Of a DNA stretch of 64,000 bases, positions 33,983 to 42,416 are shown piece by piece. Position 1 is the first letter of the stretch. Each line of letters opens with the position of its first letter. The stretch spans positions 124,001-188,000 of the forward strand of contig JBCBUC010000003.1 of NCBI GenBank assembly GCA_039818345.1, given 5' to 3'. The translations under genes and the position numbers were made by a program. Under the pieces are notes generated by a model. The model did not search any database and was not told the DNA's origin. It saw only the letters and a program-made list of their open reading frames with translations. The DNA is from Parvularcula sp039818345. Lineage in GTDB: Bacteria; Pseudomonadota; Alphaproteobacteria; Caulobacterales; Parvularculaceae.

Positions 33983-36729
33983 CAGCCCGCCACCACATTG
34001 ACGATCCGGCCCGGAACAACAATCACCTTACGGATCGTCTTGCCTTCCATAAAGCGCGCCACATCATTTTGCGCCAGCGCAGCCTCTTTGACGACGTCTT
34101 CGGCGGCATCGGCCGCCACTTTGATTTCGCCGCGGCGCTTGCCGTTAACCTGAACCGGCAGGGTGATGGCGTCTTGCGTGAGTAGCGATTCATCGGCGTC
34201 CGGCCACGTAGCATCTGTACAGAGACCTTCGCCGCCTAAAAGCTCCCAGCACTCTTCGGCGAGATGCGGCATAAAAGGCGCGGTGAGTTGCGTCAGAGCG
34301 CCCAGCGCCTCGGCCGCCACGGGGGCTGCCGCGCCGTCTGTCGATAGGTTCTTGCACGCACCAAGAAATTCATAAAGCCGCGCGATCGCCTTATTGAACC
34401 GGAAATGCTCGATGTCGCCGGTCACCCCGGCGATGGTTTTGTGCGTGGACCGACGGAGTGCTATGAGATCCTCAGAGAGATCCGCATCGATGGTACGGCC
34501 CGTTTTTAGGATACCCTCTCCCTTGGCCACCGCCTCATAAACCCGGTTGGCAAACCGCCAGGCGCCCTCGACGCCAGCGTCGGTCCATTCGACATCGCGT
34601 TCCGGCGGCGAGTCGGAGAGCATAAAGAACCGCGCCGCATCCGCTCCGTAGGCGTCAGCAATCGCCTCGGGCGCCACCACGTTCTTTTTGGACTTGGACA
34701 TTTTTTCGATGGGATTAGCCAAAATCGGAAACTCGTCGGGAACAAGCTCGTCATATGCCTTCTCATCAGGCGTAGATTCTCGATAAAGCGCCTTGCCGGT
34801 TGCACTGACCTGTGCGTCATATGCAGAGAAGAACTTCTCCCCAGCGTCCCTCGCTTCCCTGGTCAAACGGTAAACGAGGTCACTTTCAATGGGCATCTCT
34901 GTCTCATCCCAAAGTCTGCCGGTATCTACATGTCTAGCATCTTCTGGGAAAACCCATCCGTCATGGGAATCTTTGTACGTAGCATGCGTCACCATCCCTT
35001 GGGTAAAGAGATTGGTGAAGGGTTCCGTCACATCCGTGTACCCGCAGTCTTTCAAATTCCGTGTGAAATAGCGGGCGTAGAGAAGGTGAAGGATCGCGTG
35101 CTCAATGCCGCCGATATACTGCTGGACGGGCATCCATCGATCGGTCTCGGCCTTTTCTACAGGCGCGTTCTCAGGCTGGGACGCGAAACGGGCGAAGTAC
35201 CAAGACGAATCAACGAACGTATCCATGGTATCGGTTTCGCGCCGTGCAAGCTCACCGCACGCAGGACACGGAACTTCACGCCATGCGCGTGTGCTTTCGC
35301 GATCAAGCGGATTGCCGGGCGTTTTGAACTCTGACGCTTCAATCGGCGGCAGGCTGACGGGCAGCTGGTCATCCGGCACCGGCACCACGCCGCAAGTGTC
35401 ACAATGGATGACCGGGATGGGGCACCCCCAATAGCGCTGACGCGACAAGCCCCAGTCACGCAGGCGGTAATTCGTTGTGCCCTCCCCCCAGCCCATGTCT
35501 TCGATTTTCTTGATCGCTGCAGGAAGCGCATCCTCCGCAGGCAAACCATCAAGAAAACCTGACATCATCATTGTGCCCGGGCCGACATAGGCCTCATCTC
35601 CTACATCGAAGGACGAAGGATCAGCATCCGGAGGACACACGACGGGGATCACGTTTAGGCCGTATTTCCGAGCAAAATCCAGATCGCGCTGATCATGGGC
35701 CGGACAGGCGAAAATCGCGCCCGTGCCATACTGCATCAAGATGAAGTTCGCGATATAAACCGGCAATTCTTCATCGGTGAACGGATGACGCCCCGTCACG
35801 GGAAGGCGGAAACCTTTTTTCTCCGCCTTTTCGATATCCGCCTCAGACGTTCCCTGGGCCTGGCACTCAGCAATGAACGCCGCGCATGCAGGATCTTGGC
35901 CAGCATAATGCTTCGCCAGCGGATGGTCCGGCGCGACCCCTAAGAAACTCGCGCCATAAAGCGTATCAGGCCGCGTTGTGTAGATTGGCAATTTATCTTG
36001 AGGCAGATCATTGCCCGAGAGCGGGAAGGACATCATCAGCCCCTCGGACCGACCAATCCAGTTGCGCTGCATCTCTTTGACATGCGCTGGCCACCCCTCA
36101 AGCCGGCCATCATCGAGGGCCTCTAAAAGATCCTCGGCCCGGTCGGTGATCTTGAAAAACCAAGTCGACATCGATTTGCGCTCAACCGGCGCACCGGAGC
36201 GCCAGCCCTTGCCGTCGACGACCTGCTCATTGGCAAGCACCGTCATCTCGACCGGGTCCCAGTTCACCAGGCTCTCGCGCCGCTCAACGAAGTCCTTCTT
36301 CAAAAACTCCAAAAAGAGCCTTTGTTGGTGGACGTAGTATTCTGGATCGCAAGTCGCGAACTCCCGCGACCAATCAATCGCGAGACCCATGCGTTTGAGC
36401 TGATCGCGCATCACCTCGATATTGCCGTAGGTCCACTCCTTGGGGTGCCCGCCCGTCTGCATGGCGGCATTCTCCGCAGGCAGACCAAAAGCGTCCCAAC
36501 CCATCGGGTGCAGCACGTCGAAGCCGCGGGCTCGTTTGAAGCGCGCGATGACATCACCCATCGCATAGTTCCGGACGTGGCCGATATGGATCTTGCCCGA
36601 CGGATAGGGAAACATTTCGAGCACGTAGTATTTCGGCCGATCACTATGGCGTTCGGCCGCGAAACAATCCTTCTCCTCCCAGGCCTTTTGCCATTTGGGT
36701 TCGGCTGCTGCGGGATTGTACCTGGCCAT
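33982..36729 (-). CDS. leuS: Leucyl-tRNA synthetase
   Basis: LeuS charges tRNA(Leu). The 915-residue class I synthetase has the HIGH motif in MFPYPSGKIHIGHVRNYA and an editing (CP1) domain with the TTRPDTLYGASF motif. The Zn-like CDTCGVVP...CPACGE Cys pairs and the KMSKSKKN motif are also present. A C-terminal anticodon-binding and leucine-specific domain follows. I chose the ATG at 36729 (MARYNPAAAEPKWQ); longer starts add five residues. It is the first gene of the leuS-lptE-holA-trmD-rplS run. Confidence 0.98.
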   Translation of the reverse strand: MARYNPAAAEPKWQKAWEEKDCFAAERHSDRPKYYVLEMFPYPSGKIHIGHVRNYAMGDVIARFKRARGFDVLHPMGWDAFGLPAENAAMQTGGHPKEWTYGNIEVMRDQLKRMGLAIDWSREFATCDPEYYVHQQRLFLEFLKKDFVERRESLVNWDPVEMTVLANEQVVDGKGWRSGAPVERKSMSTWFFKITDRAEDLLEALDDGRLEGWPAHVKEMQRNWIGRSEGLMMSFPLSGNDLPQDKLPIYTTRPDTLYGASFLGVAPDHPLAKHYAGQDPACAAFIAECQAQGTSEADIEKAEKKGFRLPVTGRHPFTDEELPVYIANFILMQYGTGAIFACPAHDQRDLDFARKYGLNVIPVVCPPDADPSSFDVGDEAYVGPGTMMMSGFLDGLPAEDALPAAIKKIEDMGWGEGTTNYRLRDWGLSRQRYWGCPIPVIHCDTCGVVPVPDDQLPVSLPPIEASEFKTPGNPLDRESTRAWREVPCPACGELARRETDTMDTFVDSSWYFARFASQPENAPVEKAETDRWMPVQQYIGGIEHAILHLLYARYFTRNLKDCGYTDVTEPFTNLFTQGMVTHATYKDSHDGWVFPEDARHVDTGRLWDETEMPIESDLVYRLTREARDAGEKFFSAYDAQVSATGKALYRESTPDEKAYDELVPDEFPILANPIEKMSKSKKNVVAPEAIADAYGADAARFFMLSDSPPERDVEWTDAGVEGAWRFANRVYEAVAKGEGILKTGRTIDADLSEDLIALRRSTHKTIAGVTGDIEHFRFNKAIARLYEFLGACKNLSTDGAAAPVAAEALGALTQLTAPFMPHLAEECWELLGGEGLCTDATWPDADESLLTQDAITLPVQVNGKRRGEIKVAADAAEDVVKEAALAQNDVARFMEGKTIRKVIVVPGRIVNVVAG

Positions 36730-36822
36730 GCGGTCTGCCTTCACTCGGACATGAAAAGGGGCTGCGGGGATCGTACCGCAGCGTAGAATTGTTCGTTCAG
36801 TATGAAAAAGCCTGCGCTCGGT

Positions 36823-37269
36823 CTAGCCAAGCGAGTTGAGGCGAATTTCCCGGGCGCGGGTGAGGATAGCGTTTTCGACTTCGCGCTCGGTGTTGGGGTT
36901 GATCGGTGTATCGACCCAAGAGCCGGTCGGGGTCTGCACTTGTTTGAACACCCGCACCCGCAAGGCATCCGCCCGGAGGGTGTTGCCGAGGATCAGCACA
37001 TTGGTGCGGAAACGCTCGTTCGGAACCTCTGAACTGGCAAACCAATCGGTGAGAATCACGCCGGCCTGGGGATCAACCGCATCGAGCGGCATAAAATCCA
37101 TCGTCTCGAGGGACGCGGTCCAGAGATATCTGTTGACCTGGCCATATTGCAGCTCGGGCGCCGTAGCGGTGGTGGCCGAGCCACTATTGGCGCACGCAGC
37201 CAGGGCCGCCGCCAATGCGGCGACGCCAAAGACTTTGATCAAACGGCGGTTTTCCGGATGGAACATCAT
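36823..37269 (-). CDS. DUF3576 family lipoprotein
   Basis: The 148-residue lipoprotein has a signal ending in the lipobox LAAALAAC. The DUF3576 domain follows, with VNRYLWTASLETMDFMPL, DPQAGVILTDWFASS, ERFRTNVLILGNTLRADALRVRVF and the C-terminal ILTRAREIRL. The family is confined largely to alphaproteobacteria and nearly always sits upstream of leuS, as here (94 nt after this gene's stop on the same strand). Its role in the envelope is unknown. Confidence 0.9.
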   Translation of the reverse strand: MMFHPENRRLIKVFGVAALAAALAACANSGSATTATAPELQYGQVNRYLWTASLETMDFMPLDAVDPQAGVILTDWFASSEVPNERFRTNVLILGNTLRADALRVRVFKQVQTPTGSWVDTPINPNTEREVENAILTRAREIRLNSLG

Positions 37270-37436
37270 AACCTTTCAAACTTCGCACGCAGTTATCACC
37301 ACGGCTCCTGCAGTCAAACCCCCTCGCTCCATATGGTTGCACGGAAGACGCACCGCAGAGGAAAACCAATTTGGTGATAAGTTGTTCACTCACATCTCGT
37401 CCCATCCTCCCTTAGATAGGGTGAAGAGGTACGAGA

Positions 37437-38708
37437 ATGTTTCGAGGGACGTTGTTGCTGAGGCTCTGGGTAGCCGCTGCGATGCTGATCGCGGCACCCT
37501 TGGCCTATGCGCAAGACGGACCGATCGTCGTCGACGGCGATGCTGTTTTAACAACCGGCCTCAGCGATGGCGACGTTTCAGAAACAGATTTTGACGCCCG
37601 CCTTGGTTTGACTGCGACAAGCCACGCCTTGCGAGGATTGGAGCTCGGTGCAGGCGGCGGCCTGCGGGTCGATGGGAACCGTGCTGACAACCGCGCAGCC
37701 GGTGGGCGCTATTCCTCCTTCACCATTGGCGGGCAAAGGGGTGTGGGGCCGGACAGCACCGATGTCTTTGTTGATCGCGCCTATGTTTTTGCCAAGGGCG
37801 GCTTTGGCAGCGTCTCGCTTGGATCCGATGTTGGCGTGGCGGAGAAACTCGCGGTCACCTCACCAACGATTTTTCGGGCGTTGGGGGTCAATGACTGGCG
37901 GGCCGATCCCTCGGGCTTCAACGATGTGCACACGGTCAACGACTTCTCCGGCAATTCGGCGAAGATCACCTACATGCCTCCGGCCGGGCTCTTTGGCGGG
38001 GCGATCGGGAACTTCCAGATGGGGGTGTCTTATGCGCCGGAGCTTGAAAGCTGCGGGCTCGATGATTGCTCCCCTCTTGGGAACATTGTCCAAGGGCAAA
38101 CCAACGAGCTGATCGTGGGGCAAAACGGTCAAGTGCTGGTGCGCGACCAACGCTGGCGCGATGTCTCCGAAGCTGCGCTCTACTACCAGAACGGTTTCTC
38201 CATGGGCGGCGATCGCCTGCTCCTTGGGATCGGTGCATCGTTTGTGCGCGCTGACCAGGACGAGACGGGATCCCTTAATGATGATTTCGTTGAAGATTAT
38301 GAGGCGCTCGCCCTTGGGCTGAACCTGGCTTACGGCGATCTCACCATTGGCGGTTCGGTCAAGACCACCAATGCAGGCCTTGATGAAAGTTCGCTCGGTG
38401 AAAGCGATTACCTCGCCTTTGACGCAGGCGTCACGTATCAAGCCGGCGATTGGCGTATGATGCTGGGTTATGGCGAAGCCGATGCCGAGCGCGATGCTTC
38501 GCTGCTTGTGGGGCCGACCAATGGCGTCGCCGTTCCTTATGCCCTCGACCGGCGCACCCAAACGGCACAAGCAGGCGTGGCCTATGTACTTGGCCAAGGC
38601 ATCACCCTCGGCGCCGCGGCACAGTTCGTTGAGAGCGATAAGCCAGCCGCGCTGGGCGGGGATGAAGACACCGCCTCCTTAATGATCGAGTCCTCGATCC
38701 GCTTCTAA
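37437..38708 (+). CDS. Outer-membrane porin
   Basis: The 423-residue protein has a signal peptide (LLRLWVAAAMLIAAPLAYAQ) and then repeated amphipathic beta strands ending with an aromatic residue in the C-terminal SSIRF, the Omp85 recognition signal. Alphaproteobacterial porin features include FVDRAYVFAKGGFGSVSLGSDVG and YMPPAGLFGG, a loop with a Cys pair (ESCGLDDCS), and a repeated YQAGDWRMMLGYG strand. It forms a general diffusion pore. The stop overlaps the convergent TenI-like gene by 4 nt. Confidence 0.88.
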   Translation: MFRGTLLLRLWVAAAMLIAAPLAYAQDGPIVVDGDAVLTTGLSDGDVSETDFDARLGLTATSHALRGLELGAGGGLRVDGNRADNRAAGGRYSSFTIGGQRGVGPDSTDVFVDRAYVFAKGGFGSVSLGSDVGVAEKLAVTSPTIFRALGVNDWRADPSGFNDVHTVNDFSGNSAKITYMPPAGLFGGAIGNFQMGVSYAPELESCGLDDCSPLGNIVQGQTNELIVGQNGQVLVRDQRWRDVSEAALYYQNGFSMGGDRLLLGIGASFVRADQDETGSLNDDFVEDYEALALGLNLAYGDLTIGGSVKTTNAGLDESSLGESDYLAFDAGVTYQAGDWRMMLGYGEADAERDASLLVGPTNGVAVPYALDRRTQTAQAGVAYVLGQGITLGAAAQFVESDKPAALGGDEDTASLMIESSIRF

Positions 38709-39304
38709 GGCTTCCTTAGAAACGCACCAATCGCACCAAATCCTTGGAACATGCTGCCATGGAGCGTGCGTGCCGTCCGCTCGTCGATACCGCCCAGCGC
38801 CAAACAAGGGCGCGGCAACGAAGCGGCCAACCGCATCGCGCGGCCCAACCCCAAAAATGGCTCCCCGGGATGGCTGGCCGTTGAAAGGACGGGCGAGACG
38901 AACAACGCGTCACTTCCGTGGTGAACGGCCCGCATACCTTCAGCCAGGCTATGGGCCGGTGCGGTCTGAAAGCAGCCCCGATGACGAGAGGCGTGCGTTC
39001 CATCAGCACCCGGCAATCTTGCCCGTGCCATCAAAAAGAAATGCCCCCTCCTCTGCACTTCGTCGCGCACTGCGTCCGCAAGGGCGAACCGATCTTTCTC
39101 GGGCAAAGCATCGTGACGAAAGATCACGGCCACCGGCGGCAGGCCCCTCGGTAAATCTGTGACCAATCGCTCGATGTGCGGCGTCCTTTTGGGGTCAGTG
39201 AACAAGGCAAGGGCAAAGGGAAGCGTCGACGGTCGCGGGGAGGCTTGACGCAGCGACCACGCAGCGCGGGAGAGAGCGATGACACGGGAACGAAACTCTG
39301 CCAC
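38705..39304 (-). CDS. Thiamine monophosphate synthase/TenI-like protein
   Basis: This protein of about 199 residues is a TIM-barrel of the ThiE/TenI type: LPFALALFTDPKRTP, a short GLPPVAVIFRHDALPE, and the downstream GTHASRHRG corresponding to the phosphate/pyrophosphate loop. SLAEGMRAVHHGSDALFVSPVLSTASHPG and CLALGGIDERTA follow, as in TenI. It is shorter and more divergent than ThiE, so it may be a TenI-like paralogue without TMP synthase activity. The start is unclear: a GTG at 39304 is the best in-frame choice, nearly back-to-back with yggS. Confidence 0.7.
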   Translation of the reverse strand: MAEFRSRVIALSRAAWSLRQASPRPSTLPFALALFTDPKRTPHIERLVTDLPRGLPPVAVIFRHDALPEKDRFALADAVRDEVQRRGHFFLMARARLPGADGTHASRHRGCFQTAPAHSLAEGMRAVHHGSDALFVSPVLSTASHPGEPFLGLGRAMRLAASLPRPCLALGGIDERTARTLHGSMFQGFGAIGAFLRKP

Positions 39305-39313
39305 CTCCCGGCC

Positions 39314-39985
39314 ATGAACCCGACGGACCTGATCAGCAACCTTCAGGAGGTTGAAAGCAAGATCGCCGCGGCGGCCAATGAAGCTGGCCGCGACCCGAAT
39401 GAGATCCACCTCACGGCCGTCTCCAAGACATTTGATGCCGACCGGATCAGGCCCCTACTTGAGCACGGGCACCGCATCTTCGGCGAAAACCGCGTGCAAG
39501 AAAGCCAAGCCAAATGGCCAGGTCTTCGCGACGCGTTCCCCGATCTTGAACTCCGCCTCATCGGCCCGTTGCAGTCGAATAAAGCAAAAGAGGCCGTCGC
39601 ACTGTTCGACGTGATCGAAACCGTCGACCGGCCCAAGATTGCGGCGGCGCTGGCGAAGGAGATGACCAATCAGGCGCGCCATCTTCCGGTTTATGTTCAG
39701 ATCAACACCGGCGAGGAACCGCAAAAGGCTGGCGTTCTTCCCAGCGAGGCCGACGCGTTTCTCGACGACTGCCGCGCCGTCCATGGGCTGAATGTTGTGG
39801 GTCTCATGGCCATCCCGCCGATCGGCGAGCCGCCGGCGCCGCATTTTGCGCTGTTGGCCAAGCTGGCCGCAAGCCATGGTCTTTCCCGCCTCAGCATGGG
39901 AATGTCATCGGATTACGAGGCCGCCGTGTCGTTAGGCGCCACCGACGTCCGGGTCGGGAGTGGTCTCTTTGGCGCACGGGGTTAA
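39314..39985 (+). CDS. yggS: YggS family pyridoxal-phosphate homeostasis protein
   Basis: YggS/COG0325 binds PLP and controls vitamin B6 and amino-acid homeostasis. The 223-residue protein shows the PLP lysine in EIHLTAVSKTFDADRI, FGENRVQESQAKWPGL, RLIGPLQSNKAKEAV, YVQINTGEEPQKAGVL, NVVGLMAIPP, and LSMGMSSDYEAAVSLGATDVRVGSGLFG at the C-terminus. I chose the ATG at 39314, which gives the canonical N-terminus. It is divergent from the TenI-like gene. Confidence 0.95.
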   Translation: MNPTDLISNLQEVESKIAAAANEAGRDPNEIHLTAVSKTFDADRIRPLLEHGHRIFGENRVQESQAKWPGLRDAFPDLELRLIGPLQSNKAKEAVALFDVIETVDRPKIAAALAKEMTNQARHLPVYVQINTGEEPQKAGVLPSEADAFLDDCRAVHGLNVVGLMAIPPIGEPPAPHFALLAKLAASHGLSRLSMGMSSDYEAAVSLGATDVRVGSGLFGARG

Positions 39986-40244
39986 CACGATCGGCACTCC
40001 ACGCGGGCGCGCGAGCGTTGACACGCTCTTCGCTATCGTTGGATTGGGCATTGCACATCACCAGCAAACCTTGACAGATATCAAAGAGATCGAATTTGCT
40101 GGTCGTATGGTTTTGGATTGGTTTGGAAACTTCGATGCTCGCCGAAGCGACGGCGTCGATAGACCGGACGATGAAAAAGCCGATCAGTTTCGTCTGAACG
40201 CGGATCGATTGTAGTAAGAGTGAGAAAACGGGCACGCACCGAGA

Positions 40245-40952
40245 ATGACAAGAAAAGCCAAGGTCCTGTTGATTGACGACGATGAGTTGCTCGTTGGCGC
40301 GCTCGCTGAACAATTCGGCGACCACAGCGAGTTTCAGCTTTCCACGGCGCGTACGGGTTCGGAGGCGCTCGAACTGCTAGTCACGCAAGCCCATATCGAC
40401 ATTGTGCTCCTTGATATCGGCCTGCCTGATATGGATGGCCGCGATGCCTGCCGGAAGCTTCGAGAGAATGGTTTTAAGTCACCGATCCTTATGCTGACGG
40501 GTTCGGATGGTGATGATGATGTGATCAATGGGCTTGATGCTGGTGCCAATGACTACATCACGAAACCCTTTAAGTTTGCCGTGCTGCTGGCGCGGATGCG
40601 GGCCCATTTGCGCAGCCATGAACAGTCAGAAGATGCAATCTTCAAGATCGGCCCTTATGATTTCAAGCCGGCGGTCAAAATGCTGATCACCGGCGACGAT
40701 CGAAAGATCAAACTGACCGAAAAAGAAGCGTCGATCCTCAAATATCTTTACCGCGCTGGTGGACAGCCGGTCAGCCGGGATGTGCTGTTGGACGAGGTCT
40801 GGGGCTACAATTCCGGGGTCACGACGCACACGCTCGAAACCCACGTCTACCGCTTGCGCCAAAAGATTGAGCCCAACCCCGGCCAGGCTGAGCTCTTGGT
40901 CACCGAAAGCGGCGGCTACCGCCTCGCGCTCGAAGATCAGTTCCCAAACTAG
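40245..40952 (+). CDS. cenR: OmpR-family response regulator, CenR/OtpR-like
   Basis: The 235-residue protein has a receiver domain: VLLIDDDELLVGALAEQ (acidic pocket), IDIVLLDIGLPDMDGRD with the phospho-accepting Asp, MLTGSDGDDDVINGLDAGANDYITKPF (Lys and Thr/Ser switch). An OmpR-type winged helix follows (LTEKEASILKYLYRAGGQPVSRDVLLDEVWGYNSGVTTHTLETH, then VYRLRQKIEPN). The HEQSEDAIFKIGPYDF linker and WGYNSGVTTHTLETH match alphaproteobacterial CenR/OtpR regulators of envelope and division. No histidine kinase is adjacent, as usual for this orphan regulator; orthology should be confirmed by phylogeny. Confidence 0.75.
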   Translation: MTRKAKVLLIDDDELLVGALAEQFGDHSEFQLSTARTGSEALELLVTQAHIDIVLLDIGLPDMDGRDACRKLRENGFKSPILMLTGSDGDDDVINGLDAGANDYITKPFKFAVLLARMRAHLRSHEQSEDAIFKIGPYDFKPAVKMLITGDDRKIKLTEKEASILKYLYRAGGQPVSRDVLLDEVWGYNSGVTTHTLETHVYRLRQKIEPNPGQAELLVTESGGYRLALEDQFPN

Positions 40953-40992
40953 GTTCAGGACTCCCCACCAAGAGGCAACGGCGAGGCCCTAC

Positions 40993-41046
40993 CGCCCTAT
41001 AGCGGCAGCTTAGGTCAGTGGCTTAAGTCGCCCTATAACGGTCGCT
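40993..41046 (+). repeat. Dispersed intergenic repeat, copy A (with internal near-duplication)
   Basis: The 26-nt core GCTTAAGTCGCCCTATAACG plus GTCGCT lies at 41021-41046. It agrees at 21 of 26 positions with the core at 49986-50011. Within this copy a CGCCCTATAGCGGCAGCT-like unit at 40993-41010 repeats imperfectly 36 bp later, at 41029-41046. Confidence 0.5.
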
Positions 41047-41466
41047 CGGGATTTGGCGGGCGTGCGCCAGAAACAGAACTAGCTGTGCTCAAACCTTACA
41101 TCTGGTTTCACAATCGGTTTGCTGTTCAGAGCAGCCAACAATTTTTTCTAGTCCGGGTTTTGCGGTTCATCGTTTCGCGCCGCGTGCCGACAGACTTCGT
41201 CAATATCGCAGAGATGTCTTGCGGCGTTCTCCGCCTTTTTAGGCTTACACCGCCCAGCAAGCGGGCCGGTTATGTTATGCGGCGTGCTCACCGCATTCAT
41301 TGCCTTCGTAACCCTTCGCCTGCGCCGACTCTTCTCGCTGGTCAGATTGGTGGATCGGCGACGGGGCAGTGCGGCGCAGGACCGCAGGTCCAAAATTGCG
41401 GCAGATGTCCTTGCTGAGCGCACCGATTGATAAATACCGTGCAGGAGGCCCCGGAGAGCCTCCGAC
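41047..41466. other. Non-coding gap before the LysR gene
   Basis: About 420 bases between the response regulator (and the repeat just after it) and the LysR start. Open frames of 60-110 codons on both strands here have no recognisable domain, no good ribosome binding site and no conserved motifs, so I see no gene. A GGAGAG just before 41467 serves the LysR gene. Confidence 0.5.
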
Positions 41467-42393
41467 ATGGAACAACTCGCTGCGTTGAGAGCGGCTTACC
41501 TCGTTGCATCGCTTGGAAGTGTGTCTGCGGCGGCAGAAACCCTAGGCGTTCATCGGTCAACGGTGATGCGAAAGATCGATGAGCTCGAGAACACGCTTGG
41601 GCAAAAACTGTTTCAACGTCACCCTAAAGGCTATACACCAACAGAGGTCGGACGAGCACTGCTGCAATCAGCTGAAGAGCTCGACCACAAATACAACGAG
41701 GTCATAGCACAACTGAAAACGCATGGCACGGAACTGTCAGGCGAAATTAGCGTGTCCTTGCCGGGACCAATCGCGCCAATTGCTATTCGAGCATCGGATG
41801 AATTTCGGGAGAAACATCCCGGCTGTCAGATTAAACTAAAAATCACGGAAGAGCTTCCGGGCCTTGAGTTTGGTGAGGTCGACATCGCCATTTGGCCACA
41901 GCACAGGCCTCAGATAGATAGCTACGTGGTTCTTCCGCTGTTCGAAGCGATCTCGGGGCTCTATGCGAGTGAGCGGTATATTCGTCAGTATGGATTGCCT
42001 GAGAGGCTCGACGACCTCAGTGACCACAGGGTGGTGACCGCTTCGAGGTCGGTTCAGTCAGCGCCGAGCGATTGGCTGCGTCATTTACTGAGTGAAGCCG
42101 ATGTGCCTGAAAGCAACATCGTGCTTGTCAGCAACTGCCGGGCCACACTCTTTCGAGCAACGATTGATGGTGTGGGTATTGGCATCTTACCCGCCTTCAT
42201 CGCCGAACCCGATCCGAACATGGTGAGAGTTCTTCCCGATCTTCCGCGTCCCACCGGTCCAACATTTTACACCGTGACCCATGTCGATGTCCACCGTACA
42301 AAGAAGATCCAAGAGTTCCTAGCATGTCTTAAGGCCACTGTGGAGGGCATGATGAATGGCGTTGAGGGTGCTGAACGGATGGTTCTTCACTGA
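41467..42393 (+). CDS. LysR family transcriptional regulator
   Basis: The 308-residue protein has an N-terminal winged HTH (LAALRAAYLVASLGSVSAAAETLGVHRSTVMRKIDELE, with VHRSTVMRKIDELENTLG as recognition region) and a LysR effector-binding domain (GEISVSLPGPIAP, GEVDIAIWPQ, RATIDGVGIGILPAFIA). GGAGAG precedes the ATG. It converges with the porin-like gene and opens the accessory region. Its target is probably the neighbouring porin or a more distant operon; no operator was identified. Confidence 0.85.
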   Translation: MEQLAALRAAYLVASLGSVSAAAETLGVHRSTVMRKIDELENTLGQKLFQRHPKGYTPTEVGRALLQSAEELDHKYNEVIAQLKTHGTELSGEISVSLPGPIAPIAIRASDEFREKHPGCQIKLKITEELPGLEFGEVDIAIWPQHRPQIDSYVVLPLFEAISGLYASERYIRQYGLPERLDDLSDHRVVTASRSVQSAPSDWLRHLLSEADVPESNIVLVSNCRATLFRATIDGVGIGILPAFIAEPDPNMVRVLPDLPRPTGPTFYTVTHVDVHRTKKIQEFLACLKATVEGMMNGVEGAERMVLH

Positions 42394-42416
42394 CGGAGGA
42401 GTAGACACTCAGCCGC

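Noticed and set aside
41047..41466. Open frames of 60-110 codons on both strands in the gap before the LysR gene
   Set aside because: Arg/Cys/Pro-rich, no domain, no ribosome binding site, mutually overlapping; typical of chance frames in GC-rich DNA.
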